NCBI GenBank assembly: GCA_031551765.1
Contig: JAVBNC010000094.1
Location: 1-54,714, forward strand
DNA length: 54,714 nucleotides
Source: JAVBNC01 sp031551765
GTDB taxonomy: Bacteria > Desulfobacterota > Desulfovibrionia > Desulfovibrionales > Desulfovibrionaceae
Direction of reading: 5' to 3'
Shown here: one piece after another, positions 1-7,670 of the stretch
Numbering within the stretch: position 1 is the first letter of the stretch
Layout of the letters: each line of letters starts with the position of its first letter
Position numbers and translations under genes: made by a program
Notes under the pieces: generated by a model
What the model was told of the DNA's origin: nothing
What the model saw: the letters and a program-made list of their open reading frames with translations, nothing else
The model's database searches: none

Positions 1-30
1 GATGTCCAAAATGAGTAAGTAATTCCTGGG

Positions 31-63
31 GCGGGACCGGCCGTGCGGCCGGTCCCGCTTTTT
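31..63 (+). terminator. Rho-independent terminator of an upstream gene
   Basis: A perfect 12-bp stem (31-42 with 47-58, GCGGGACCGGCC / GGCCGGTCCCGC) with a GTGC loop is followed by TTTTT at 59-63. It closes a gene lying mostly left of the window. One frame ends in TAA at 20-22, but too little is visible to name that gene. Confidence 0.85.
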
Positions 64-70
64 GTCCGTG

Positions 71-209
71 TCCGCTCCGGGGCCGGGAAGATGCCGGACC
101 GGCAAAGCCGCAGGCGCGGCCTGTGCGGGATCCGGCCCGGCCCCTGCGCTCAATGGCCCTGGCGGGCCTGGCCTGCGCGGGGGGCCGCTCCGGCCCCCTC
201 CGGGGTATA
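71..209 (+). repeat. Intergenic repeat module D (copy 1)
   Basis: A GC-rich palindromic module starts TCCGCTCCGGGGCCGGGAAG and ends in a CCCTCCGGGG-TATA block. Related copies lie near 7671, 21379 (inverted), 24616 (inverted), 27360 and 28704 (inverted). It fills most of the leader of ugpB. Ends are approximate. Confidence 0.75.
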
Positions 210-276
210 AGGATTAAGATGCCGCTCGCTTTCGCGGCGTAACCCGCTCTACCGGACCCTGCCGGGAGGAAGACCC

Positions 277-1614
277 ATGAAACGGCTGCTCAGCGTTCTC
301 GTCTCCGCTTCTCTTCTGTTCTGCCTCAGCGTTGCCCCGGCCACGGCCGCGCCGATGAAAATCCAGCTCTGGCACGGCATGGGGTCCGCCCTGGGCAAGC
401 AAAGCGCGGATTTCGTCAAGAAGTTCAACGAAAGCCAGAAAGACTACGAAATCGAATTTATCTACCGCGGCACCTACGACGAAACCATCACCTCCGCCAT
501 TGCCGCTTACCGGGGCAAGCAGGCCCCGCACATCGTGCAGGTGTACGAAGTGGGCACCGCCAGCATGATGGCCGCCAAAGGCGCCGTCGTGCCCGTGCAC
601 CAGGTCATGGCCGACGCGGGCAAGCCCCTGGACATGAAGCGCTTTGTGCCCGCCGTGGCCAGCTACTATTCCGACCCCAAGGGCCGCCTGGTGGCCCTGC
701 CCTACAACGTCTCTTCCCCGGTGCTCTATTACAACAAGAACGCCCTGAAAAAGGCGGGCTACGACCCGGAAGCCCCCTTCCCCCGCACCTGGCCGGAAGT
801 TATAGCCATGGCCCGCAAGATCAAGGCCGCCGGGTACAAGTACGGGCTTTCCTCCAACTGGCAGTCCTGGATCCAGCTGGAGAACCTCTCTTCCCTGCAC
901 AACGTGCCTTTCGCCACCAAGGGCAACGGCATGGACGGCTTTGACGCCACCCTGAGCTTCAACTCGCCCTTCCACGTCCAGCACATCAGCACGCTTGCCG
1001 CGCTGCAGAAAGAAGGCGTGTACCTGTACGCGGACGGCACTTCCGCTTCCGCCACGGCCTTTTTCGCCGAGGATTTCGGCATCCTCACCAACTCTTCCGG
1101 GGCTCTCGCCAACCTGAAAGCCAACGCCAAGTTCCCCTACGGCGTGGCCATGCTGCCTTACTGGCCGCAAGTGCAGGGCGCGCCCCAGAACACCATGATC
1201 GGCGGGGCCGCGCTGTGGGTCATGGGCGGGCATTCCAAGGAGCAGTACAAGGGCGTGGCCACGTTTTTCGAATGGCTGCTCAAGCCCGAGCAGCAGTATG
1301 AGTTTCACAAGATCACCGGCTATATCCCGGTGACCACGGCCGGGTATCAGTATTCCAAGGACAAGGGCCTGTACAAGGACGACCCGCGCATGGAAGTGCC
1401 CATCGCGTCGCTGTTCCTGAACCCGCCGACGCCGCTCACCCGGGGGATACGCCTGGGCAACTTCACCCAGATCCGCAAAATTATTGAGGAAGAGCTGGAA
1501 CTGCTCTGGACCGGCAAGAAAACACCCCAGCAGGCCATGGACACGGCCGTGGAACGCGGCAACCAGCTGCTGCGCCGCTTTGAGCGCATGAGCGCGGGAG
1601 CGGGCGGGCAGTAA
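277..1614 (+). CDS. ugpB: ABC transporter substrate-binding protein, UgpB-like (glycerol-3-phosphate)
   Basis: Periplasmic binding protein that would deliver sn-glycerol-3-phosphate or glycerophosphodiesters to the permease pair downstream. Residues 1 to about 25 form a signal peptide (basic MKR, hydrophobic core, cut near PATAA). The mature protein begins with the IQLWHGM strand typical of the family 1 sugar-binding fold, and the 445-residue length is usual for UgpB. GGGAGGAAG precedes the ATG. It heads the order ugpB-A-E-C followed by a glycerophosphodiesterase, the same order as enterobacterial ugpBAECQ; this context is the main basis for the substrate. A 288-nt gap filled with repeats separates it from ugpA. 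A maltose-type sugar substrate cannot be excluded from sequence alone. Confidence 0.88.
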   Translation: MKRLLSVLVSASLLFCLSVAPATAAPMKIQLWHGMGSALGKQSADFVKKFNESQKDYEIEFIYRGTYDETITSAIAAYRGKQAPHIVQVYEVGTASMMAAKGAVVPVHQVMADAGKPLDMKRFVPAVASYYSDPKGRLVALPYNVSSPVLYYNKNALKKAGYDPEAPFPRTWPEVIAMARKIKAAGYKYGLSSNWQSWIQLENLSSLHNVPFATKGNGMDGFDATLSFNSPFHVQHISTLAALQKEGVYLYADGTSASATAFFAEDFGILTNSSGALANLKANAKFPYGVAMLPYWPQVQGAPQNTMIGGAALWVMGGHSKEQYKGVATFFEWLLKPEQQYEFHKITGYIPVTTAGYQYSKDKGLYKDDPRMEVPIASLFLNPPTPLTRGIRLGNFTQIRKIIEEELELLWTGKKTPQQAMDTAVERGNQLLRRFERMSAGAGGQ

Positions 1615-1620
1615 AAAAAT

Positions 1621-1700
1621 AATGCCTCCGGCGGGCAGGGTTCCACCCTGCACCCGCCAGGGGGGTGACCCCCCTGGACCCCGCGACAGGGGGGATGGCG
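1621..1700 (+). repeat. Intergenic repeat module C (variant)
   Basis: Starts ATGCCTCCGGCGGGCAGGG and carries nested inverted repeats (GGGTTCCACCCTGC; CCAGGGGGGTGACCCCCCTGG). It is a variant of the module whose fuller copies lie near 4971, 6199, 29969 and 54451. It lies between ugpB and ugpA and could form strong RNA structure within the operon transcript. Confidence 0.65.
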
Positions 1701-1821
1701 CATCGGAAACTTGGCACAACCCGCCCCGCAGGACGTGGGGCCGCCCCGCAGGGGAGCGCCGGGGCGGAAGAAATAGTGTAGTTTGAGCATTGAGCCGGCT
1801 ACCGCGCTCGCCGGCGGCCTC

Positions 1822-1889
1822 CCGCGCCAGCACAACCTCCCGGCGCGAGAGGCCATCCCGGCCAGGAAGGCCGGGTGGCCGTCATCTGT
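1822..1889 (+). repeat. Intergenic repeat module H (copy 1)
   Basis: This stretch, including CCCGGCCAGGAAGGCCGGG, recurs as its reverse complement at 24114-24174 upstream of rpoZ. The copies match over about 60 bp with few differences. It contains a palindrome centred near 1863 and ends next to the ugpA ribosome binding site. Confidence 0.7.
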
Positions 1890-1902
1890 AAGGACATTTG
1901 TT

Positions 1903-2796
1903 ATGCAAGAAAAACGGTGTTATTTCAGGCAAAACCGCCAGTTGCTGCTGCCGGTGCTCTTTATTCTGCCGCAGATGCTGGTGATCGGCATCTTTTTCAT
2001 CTTCCCGGCGGCGCAGGCCATTTCCGGGGCCATGTTCCTTGAGGACCCCTTTGGGCTGTCCAAAGAGTTCGTGTGGTTCGACAACTTCATCATGTTGTTC
2101 CAGGACCCCACTTACCGGGATTCCATCAAGGTCAGCCTCTTTTTCAGCTTCTGGGTGGTGCTCCTGAGCATGGGCGCGGCGCTGCTTTTGGCCGTGCTGG
2201 CGGACCGGGTGCGCACGGGTTCGCGCATTTACACCTCCGCCCTGACCATGCCCTACGCCGTGGCCCCGGCCGTGGCGGGCGTCCTGTGGGCCTTTCTGTT
2301 CAACCCCAACAGCGGGGTTATCGCCCACTTCCTGGAATCCATGGGCTACACCTGGAACCACATGCTCAACGGCAACCAGGCCATGCTGCTGGTCATCATC
2401 GCGGCTTCCTGGAAGCAGATCGCGTACAATTTCCTCTTTTTCCTGGCGGGGCTGCACGCCATACCCAAGTCGCTCATCGAAGCGGCCGCCATTGACGGCG
2501 CGGGCTTCGGCAGGCGCTTCTGGACCATCGTCTTTCCGCTCTTGTCCCCCACGACCTTCTACCTTTTGGTCATCAACACCATCCACAGTCTGTTTTCCAA
2601 CTTCGGCATCATCCATTCCATTACCCAGGGCGGGCCGGGCATGAGCACCAACATTCTGGTGTACAAGGTGTACATGGACGGCTTTGTGGGCCGGGACTAC
2701 GGTTCCTCTTCCGCCCAGTCCGTCATTCTCATGCTCATCGTCATTCTGCTTACGTACATCCAGTTCAAGTACATTGAACGCAAGGTTCAATACTAG
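1903..2796 (+). CDS. ugpA: ABC transporter permease, UgpA-like
   Basis: Inner-membrane permease subunit of the glycerol-3-phosphate/glycerophosphodiester importer. The start is placed at ATG 1903 because AAGGA lies about 9 nt upstream and the protein then begins with a short charged stretch and a first membrane helix. The open frame reaches back to 1783, but that part is repeat sequence. The 297 residues contain about six hydrophobic segments. The cytoplasmic EAA loop that contacts the ATPase is visible near residues 190-210 (EAAAIDGAG followed by a Phe-rich stretch). The stop codon TAG at 2794-2796 falls on the edge of a module A repeat, so the C-terminus may have been set by the repeat. Pairs with UgpE. 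Confidence 0.88.
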   Translation: MQEKRCYFRQNRQLLLPVLFILPQMLVIGIFFIFPAAQAISGAMFLEDPFGLSKEFVWFDNFIMLFQDPTYRDSIKVSLFFSFWVVLLSMGAALLLAVLADRVRTGSRIYTSALTMPYAVAPAVAGVLWAFLFNPNSGVIAHFLESMGYTWNHMLNGNQAMLLVIIAASWKQIAYNFLFFLAGLHAIPKSLIEAAAIDGAGFGRRFWTIVFPLLSPTTFYLLVINTIHSLFSNFGIIHSITQGGPGMSTNILVYKVYMDGFVGRDYGSSSAQSVILMLIVILLTYIQFKYIERKVQY

Positions 2797-2920
2797 AGCG
2801 GATGAAAATTGAAAATATTCATCCGCTCCGCAAGGATTTGTCCTCAAATCCTTGCCGCGAGATTGGCGTAGGCGGGCTTGCCCGCCGTCAAGCGACAATC
2901 TCAAAGCGAAACTGCTTTAG
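2795..2920 (+). repeat. Intergenic repeat module A (copy 1), between ugpA and ugpE
   Basis: A palindromic element with three hairpins: GAGCGGATGAA/TTCATCCGCTC at its left end, AAGGATTTGTCCTCAAATCCTT, and GGCGGGC/GCCCGCC inside GATTGGCG...CGACAATC. Related copies lie near 7818, 14681, 18303, 42332, 45069 and 48262. Its left edge includes the ugpA stop codon, and its right edge runs into the AGGAG ribosome binding site of ugpE. Confidence 0.85.
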
Positions 2921-2929
2921 GAGATCGCC

Positions 2930-3775
2930 ATGGTAGAACGCAAAAGCTGGAGCCTGGCCGCCGCGCACATCACGTTGTTTGTCGGCTCCATTGTCATCAT
3001 GTTCCCCATTTACCTTGTGCTGGTGGCCGCCAGCCACGAGGCCGCCGACCTGGTGGGCAAAACCCCGGCCTGGTTCGGCGGGCATTTCCTGTCCAACCTG
3101 CACATTACCCTGACGGAAGGCTTTGAAACCGCCGTGGGCGTGCCGGTCAAAACCATGCTCATCAACAGCCTGATCATGGCCCTGGGCGTTTCCCTGGGCA
3201 AGATCGCGCTGGCGCTTCTGGCGGCCTTTTCCGTGGTTTACTGCCGCTTTCCCTTCCGCCATCTCTGCTTCTGGTTCATTTTCGTGACCCTGATGCTGCC
3301 CGTGGAAGTGCGTATCGTGCCCACCTACGCCGTCGTCGCCAACCTGGGCCTGCTGAACACGGAAGCCGGGCTTATTTTCCCGCTCATGGCCTCGGCCATC
3401 GGGGTGTTCATGTACCGGCAGTTTTTCCTGACCATCTCGGACGAGCTGCTGGAAGCCGCCCTCATTGACGGCGCGGGGCCGTGGCGTTTCTTCAAGGACG
3501 TGGCCTGGCCCCTTTCCCGCAACAACTCCGCCGCGCTGTTCGTGGTGCTGTTCATCTACGGCTGGAACCAGTTCCTCTGGCCCTTGCTGATCACCACAAA
3601 AGAAGACATGTACACAATCGTCATGAGCGTCACCCGCATGTCCCGGGTGGTGGATTCCGCGGTGAACTGGAACGTGGTCATGATGACGGCGGTTCTGGCC
3701 ATGCTGCCGCCGCTGCTGGTGGTCATCTGCATGCAGCGCCTGTTCGTCAAAGGCATGGTTGATTCCGAGAAATAA
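2930..3775 (+). CDS. ugpE: ABC transporter permease, UgpE-like
   Basis: Second inner-membrane permease of the importer. The 281 residues give the six-helix topology of the MalG/UgpE family, with the EAA motif near residues 173-195 (EAALIDGAGPW). The ATG at 2930 follows TAGGAG by 7 nt; that ribosome binding site straddles the end of the preceding repeat. It lies 133 nt after ugpA and 87 nt before the ATPase gene, on the same strand. A short degenerate duplication of its own 3' end (AAAGGCATGGT.GA.TCCG.AAATAACCCGC) occurs just downstream at 3795-3824. The family call is firm; the substrate is inferred from the operon. Confidence 0.88.
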   Translation: MVERKSWSLAAAHITLFVGSIVIMFPIYLVLVAASHEAADLVGKTPAWFGGHFLSNLHITLTEGFETAVGVPVKTMLINSLIMALGVSLGKIALALLAAFSVVYCRFPFRHLCFWFIFVTLMLPVEVRIVPTYAVVANLGLLNTEAGLIFPLMASAIGVFMYRQFFLTISDELLEAALIDGAGPWRFFKDVAWPLSRNNSAALFVVLFIYGWNQFLWPLLITTKEDMYTIVMSVTRMSRVVDSAVNWNVVMMTAVLAMLPPLLVVICMQRLFVKGMVDSEK

Positions 3776-3862
3776 CCCGCACCATGCGGCGAAAAAGGCA
3801 TGGTCGACTCCGCAAAATAACCCGCGTACTATGCGGCAAACGCTTTTTGATGTGAGGCTCTC

Positions 3863-4966
3863 ATGGCACAGGTTGAACTGAAAAACGTCACCAAATCCTT
3901 TGGCAGCAACCAGGTTATCAAAGGAGTCACCCTTACCGTGCCGGACGGCACCTTTCTGGTCATTGTCGGGCCTTCCGGCTGCGGCAAGTCCACGGTGCTG
4001 CGTCTTATCGCGGGGCTGGAAGAAATAACCACCGGCGAAATCTTCATCGGCGAGCGCAACGTGGAAAACCTGGAACCCAAGGACCGCGACGTGGCCATGG
4101 TTTTCCAGAACTACGCCCTCTACCCGCACATGAACGTGCGCGACAACATGTGCTACGGCCTGAAAGTGCGCGGCATACCCAAAGAGGAGCAGGACCGGCG
4201 CCTCGGGCTTGCCGCCGACATGCTGGGCCTGTCCGAGCTTTTGGAACGCACCCCGCGCCAGCTTTCCGGCGGCCAGCGCCAGCGCGTGGCCATGGGCCGG
4301 GCCATTGTGCGCGAACCCTCCGTGTTCCTGTTTGACGAGCCGCTCTCCAACCTGGACGCCAGCCTGCGCAACCAGATGCGCGTGGAACTGCGCCGCCTGC
4401 ACGAGCGCCTGGGCACCACCAGCATCTACGTCACCCACGACCAGGTGGAAGCCATGACACTCGCCCAGCGCATTCTGGTCATGAACCTGGGCAACGTGGA
4501 GCAGTTCGGCACCCCGGACGATCTCTATTTGCGGCCCGCCACGGTGTTCGTGGCCCGCTTCATCGGTTCCCCCAACATGAACATGTTCCGGGCGACGCTG
4601 CAAGACGGCGTCATTACCCTGCCCGACGGCAAGACCCTGCCCGGCGCCCAGGCCCCGGACCAGGACCTCAGCTGCAAAAGCTGCCCCGTCTTGCTGGGCC
4701 TCAGGCCGGAAGACCTGCTGCCCGTGGACGCGGACGGCCCCAACACCATCAGCTGCAAAGTGGAACTGACGGAAGCCCTGGGCGCGGATACCCTGGTCCA
4801 CTGCTCGCTCCTGCACGGCGACGACGACATGAAAACCGAGCACAACGACCTGCTCATCGCGCGCCTGGAAGGTTCCTACCGGCCCCAAACCGGCGACAGC
4901 CTCACCCTGGCCATACGCCCGGGCCGCGCCCACCTCTTTGACCCGGAGACGCAGAAGCGGCTGTAA
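3863..4966 (+). CDS. ugpC: ABC transporter ATP-binding protein, UgpC/MalK family
   Basis: Cytoplasmic ATPase that drives the importer. Walker A is GPSGCGKST near residues 36-44, the Q-loop is VFQNYALYPHMNV, the ABC signature is LSGGQRQR near 133, and Walker B is VFLFDEPLSNLD near 153-164, followed by the switch His in YVTHDQ. After about residue 235 it carries the OB-type regulatory (TOBE) region of MalK/UgpC proteins, with LGLRPEDL visible. Length 367 is normal. It is the last transport gene before the phosphodiesterase gene. Two repeat modules follow it directly. Confidence 0.9.
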   Translation: MAQVELKNVTKSFGSNQVIKGVTLTVPDGTFLVIVGPSGCGKSTVLRLIAGLEEITTGEIFIGERNVENLEPKDRDVAMVFQNYALYPHMNVRDNMCYGLKVRGIPKEEQDRRLGLAADMLGLSELLERTPRQLSGGQRQRVAMGRAIVREPSVFLFDEPLSNLDASLRNQMRVELRRLHERLGTTSIYVTHDQVEAMTLAQRILVMNLGNVEQFGTPDDLYLRPATVFVARFIGSPNMNMFRATLQDGVITLPDGKTLPGAQAPDQDLSCKSCPVLLGLRPEDLLPVDADGPNTISCKVELTEALGADTLVHCSLLHGDDDMKTEHNDLLIARLEGSYRPQTGDSLTLAIRPGRAHLFDPETQKRL

Positions 4967-4970
4967 GAAA

Positions 4971-5250
4971 ATGCCTCCGGCGGCCAAAGAGGGCTCTGCC
5001 CTCTCTGGACTCACCCGCCAAGGGGCGCGCCCCTTGGAACCCATTCAGGGTGGAGAGAAAGTGGCGCCCGCGTGTCGGCGGGTGCTGATTTGAAAAGGTG
5101 AAAAAAGCGGCTTCCGTAAGTGTACGGGGCCGCTTCATCAAAGAGAAACGCCCCCATACCCCTGTCAAAGTTCTTTGGAAGGGGGAAGGAGGTCCGGAGG
5201 ACGGGGGAAACCTTTCTTTCAAGAAAGGTTTCCCCCTTCCTCCGGGCGTC
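4971..5250 (+). repeat. Repeat modules C (copy 1) and B (copy 1)
   Basis: 4971-5054 is module C (ATGCCTCCGGCGGCC ... CCATTCAGGGTGGA), with AAGGGGCGCGCCCCTT as inner palindrome. About 5127-5250 is module B: CGCCCCCATACCCCTGTCAAAG, then a long hairpin whose arms are GGGGGAAACCTTTCTT and AAGAAAGGTTTCCCCC. Together they fill the 317-nt gap between ugpC and the phosphodiesterase gene. I see no gene here. The stable hairpin may attenuate transcription, but it lacks a terminator T-run. Confidence 0.8.
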
Positions 5251-5283
5251 GCGTCACCGTAACTGCAACCCCAGGAAAACCTG

Positions 5284-6186
5284 ATGCGTTTTCTCATCCT
5301 GGCATTATCTTTATTCCTTTTCCCCGGCCTGGCCGGGGCAGCGGAGAAACCCATGACTACGCAAAAACCTCTTGTCATCGCCCACCGCGGGGCGCGGGGG
5401 CACGCGCCGGAGAACACTCTGGCCGCCGCGCGCCTGGCCCATGCGGAAAAAGCCTGGATGTGGGAACTGGACACCTGCTTTACCAAAGACGGCCAGCTGG
5501 TGGTCATTCATGACGACACCCTGGAGCGCACCACGGACGTGTCCAAACGCCCGGAATTCGCGGACCGCAAGCCCTGGAAGGTGCACGAGTTCACCCTGGC
5601 GGAACTGCGGACCTTGGACGCGGGTTCCTGGTTCCTGGAAAAAGACCCCTTCCAGACCGTGGCGAGCGGCGAAGTCACCCCGGCCATGGCGGCTTCCTAC
5701 AAGGGCGAGAAAATTCCCACCCTGGAAGAGGCTTTGAAGCTGACCAAAGAGCTGAACTGGCGGGTCAACGTGGAGATCAAGGACCAGACCAACGCCGTGG
5801 GGCATGACCGCGTGGCCAAAGAGGTCTGCGGGATGGTCAGGAAAATGGGCATGGAAAAGAGCGTGCTGCTCTCTTCTTTCCAGCACCAGTACCTGATCCA
5901 GGCGGCGGACTATCTGCCGGGCATGGAACGGGCGGCCCTGCTGGACAAGGCCCGCCCCCAGGACGCGGCGGCCGTGTGCAAGGCGGCCAAGTCCGCGTAT
6001 TACCACCCCAAGCACACCCTGCTGCTGCCCGGCGACACGGAAGACCTGCGAGGCGCGGGCATTCTGGTCAACGTCTGGACCGTGAACAAGCCCGAGGATA
6101 TGGAGCGGTCCATCAAGCTGGGCGTGAACGGCATTATCACCGACTTTCCCAAGCGCCTGAGGGAGATGCTGGCCGCGCAGCCTTAG
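5284..6186 (+). CDS. ugpQ: Glycerophosphodiester phosphodiesterase (UgpQ/GlpQ type)
   Basis: Hydrolyses glycerophosphodiesters to glycerol-3-phosphate and an alcohol. Residues 1-20 form a signal peptide (FLILALSLFLFPGLAGA), so the enzyme should act outside the cytoplasm, as GlpQ does. The GDPD catalytic block HRGARGHAPENT, the metal ligands in WELDTCFTKDG, and HDDTLERTTD are all present; further conserved strands are VNVEIKD and NVWTVN. Length 300 is usual. AGGAA lies just before the ATG. It follows the ugpBAEC importer and would feed it. Because of the signal peptide it could equally be named glpQ. A strong terminator follows at 6463. Confidence 0.9.
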   Translation: MRFLILALSLFLFPGLAGAAEKPMTTQKPLVIAHRGARGHAPENTLAAARLAHAEKAWMWELDTCFTKDGQLVVIHDDTLERTTDVSKRPEFADRKPWKVHEFTLAELRTLDAGSWFLEKDPFQTVASGEVTPAMAASYKGEKIPTLEEALKLTKELNWRVNVEIKDQTNAVGHDRVAKEVCGMVRKMGMEKSVLLSSFQHQYLIQAADYLPGMERAALLDKARPQDAAAVCKAAKSAYYHPKHTLLLPGDTEDLRGAGILVNVWTVNKPEDMERSIKLGVNGIITDFPKRLREMLAAQP

Positions 6187-6198
6187 AGAGGCTTAGCT

Positions 6199-6400
6199 GT
6201 CGAAGCCAATGGATGGCAGCATGCCTCCGGCGGCCAAAGAGGGCTCCGCCCTCTCTGGACTCACCCGCCAAGGGGCGCGCCCCTTGGAACCCATTCAGGG
6301 GGATACGATGCGCCGTTTCTTGGCGCGCGTCATCCCGGGCGCGAAAGCCCCACCCCCCGCCACCTGTCGTCCCCCGGCTTGACCGGGGGATCCAGGCGGA
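6199..6400 (+). repeat. Repeat modules C (copy 2) and G (copy 1)
   Basis: 6199-6305 is module C with its boundary motif GTCGAAGCCAATG, then ATGCCTCCGGCGGCC ... CATTCAGGGGGAT. 6327-6400 is module G (CGTCATCCCGG ... CCCCCGGCTTGACCGGGGG ATCCAGGCGGAAG), repeated inverted at 24905-24968. No coding capacity is supported. With the terminator they fill most of the 441-nt gap. Confidence 0.75.
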
Positions 6401-6462
6401 AGGGAGACGAAAGAAGCGGGCGGGCGCATGGCCGCTCCGAAACCTTCCCGATACCCCCGGCC

Positions 6463-6503
6463 AACCCCCATCTTTGAAGTATTCCTCAAAGATGGGGGTT
6501 TTT
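6463..6503 (+). terminator. Rho-independent terminator after the ugp/GDPD genes
   Basis: A perfect 15-bp stem (AACCCCCATCTTTGA at 6463-6477 with TCAAAGATGGGGGTT at 6486-6500), loop AGTATTCC, then a T5 run. It ends the ugp transcription unit. Confidence 0.92.
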
Positions 6504-6627
6504 CGCTTTTCGCATAACCCAAAGTTATAACCCCGTGAAAAGAAGCGATTAGTCCTTCTCTCACAAAGCCTGTAGCCTCTTTCGGTATCCCCCGTTTTTT
6601 CGTTCCCTTTGCCGCGAGGAGTTTTTC

Positions 6628-6882
6628 ATGCAACAGACGATAGACGCTCCCGCTTCTTTGCCGACCACGGTGCTGGTGGCCCATTTCCTGATGAAGCGTT
6701 GCCAGGCCCGGATGGTGCTGTTCACGGCGGGCCCGGCCCGGGCCATGTCTCCCATAGCCGCCGTGACTATTGCGGTTTCCGGCATTTCCGGCATATCACC
6801 TTTTGAACTGGTGCGCCGCACGTTCATTCCCATGTTTGTCGCGGCTGTCACTACGACTATCACGTCCCTCATTGTTAACTAA
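6628..6882 (+). pseudogene. Internally deleted DcuC-family C4-dicarboxylate transporter remnant
   Basis: An 84-codon frame with a good ribosome binding site (GCGAGGAG) before ATG 6628. Residues 37-75 (RAMSPIAAVTIAVSGISGIS, then PFELVRRTFIPM) match the last conserved block of DcuC anaerobic dicarboxylate carriers (RxxSPVxGVVVAVAGxxxISPFEVVKRT). Residues about 15-33 (TVLVAHFLMKRCQARMVLF) resemble the N-terminal GVARYIIKGYSATGVLF segment. The middle of about 370 residues is missing and the two ends are joined in frame, so it cannot transport as such. An intact small membrane protein is the less likely alternative. The GalB-like gene starts 28 nt downstream, which suggests the lost carrier imported its substrate. 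An ATAAC-N5-GTTAT inverted repeat lies at 6514-6528. Confidence 0.72.
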
Positions 6883-6910
6883 CCACACCCCAACGTCAGG
6901 AGAACGCATC

Positions 6911-7651
6911 ATGGCTACCACTGAAGGAAAGAAACTGCTGGTTGTAAGCGCGCACGCGGCCGACTACGTATGGCGCGCGGGCGGCACCATCGCCAAGTAC
7001 AACAAGAACGGCGGTTCCGTGCACGTCATTTGCCTCAGCTTCGGCGTGCGGGGCGAATCCAACGATCTCTGGTCCCAGCCCGGCCAGACCGCCGAAAAGG
7101 TCAAGAAAATCCGCCACGGCGAATCCCTGGCCGCCGCCAAGGCCCTGGGCCTTACCGAAAGCCAGATCGAATACTGGGACCTGGAAGACTACCCCATGCT
7201 CCACGACCGCGCGCTTTTGGACCGCCTGGTCGTCGCCATCCGCAAATTCGGCCCGGACATCATCATCAGCCACGACAAGACCGACCTGATGAACCGCGAC
7301 CATGACCAGACCTACACCCTGGTGCAGCAGGCCTGCCTGACCGCCACCTCCGCCGGCGCGGAGTACGAGGGCGCCAAGAACGTCAAGCAGATGCGCCGTT
7401 TCGGCTTCGAGCCGCACCAGACCGAGTGGAGCGGCTACGTGCCCGGCTGTCTCATCGACATCACCGAAACCTACGAGATGAAGATCGCCGCCATGAAGTG
7501 CTTCCAGGCCCAGAGCCACCTCATCGAATACTACACCCAGCGCGCCTTCATGCGCGGCAACCACATCCGCAGAGGCGGCGGCAAAAAAGACTGGAAGTAC
7601 GCCGAAAGCTTTGCCGCCCATCTGCCTTATGTCGGAGAAGCCTTCTGGTAG
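6911..7651 (+). CDS. PIG-L family protein, GalB-like 4-oxalomesaconate hydratase
   Basis: The 246-residue protein belongs to the PIG-L/LmbE metal-dependent hydrolase fold. The motif VVSAHAADYVWRAGGTIA and the following VICLSFGVRGES and LEDYP blocks resemble GalB of the gallate/protocatechuate pathway, which hydrates 4-oxalomesaconate, more than sugar deacetylases (which carry HPDD). The start is ATG 6911, 8 nt after AGGAGA; the longer open frame back to 6770 overlaps the transporter remnant. An RraA-family aldolase at 21534-22148 could act on the same intermediate, 4-carboxy-4-hydroxy-2-oxoadipate, but it is 14 kb away and no ring-cleavage genes are visible. The fold is sure; the substrate is inferred. 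Confidence 0.72.
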   Translation: MATTEGKKLLVVSAHAADYVWRAGGTIAKYNKNGGSVHVICLSFGVRGESNDLWSQPGQTAEKVKKIRHGESLAAAKALGLTESQIEYWDLEDYPMLHDRALLDRLVVAIRKFGPDIIISHDKTDLMNRDHDQTYTLVQQACLTATSAGAEYEGAKNVKQMRRFGFEPHQTEWSGYVPGCLIDITETYEMKIAAMKCFQAQSHLIEYYTQRAFMRGNHIRRGGGKKDWKYAESFAAHLPYVGEAFW

Positions 7652-7670
7652 GATAAGATAAAGGTTTTAT

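Noticed and set aside
1..22. 3' end of an upstream gene
   Set aside because: A frame ending MSKMSK-stop precedes the terminator, but 22 nt cannot identify the gene or even its frame.
214..1833. Long open frames opposite real genes, such as 214-1833 minus, 2888-5044 minus and 14827-18204 minus
   Set aside because: They lie antisense to well-identified genes, are rich in His, Gly, Arg and Gln from GC-rich third positions, and show no domains or start signals.
2795..2920. Module A as a CRISPR repeat
   Set aside because: Copies are kilobases apart, about 125 bp long with internal palindromes, and there are no spacers or cas genes.
4971..5250. Possible short proteins within the repeat modules (for example frames containing SPERAEPSLAAGG)
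   Set aside because: The same peptide appears in several frames only because modules B, C and D contain it; it fuses to unrelated gene starts and is not a domain.
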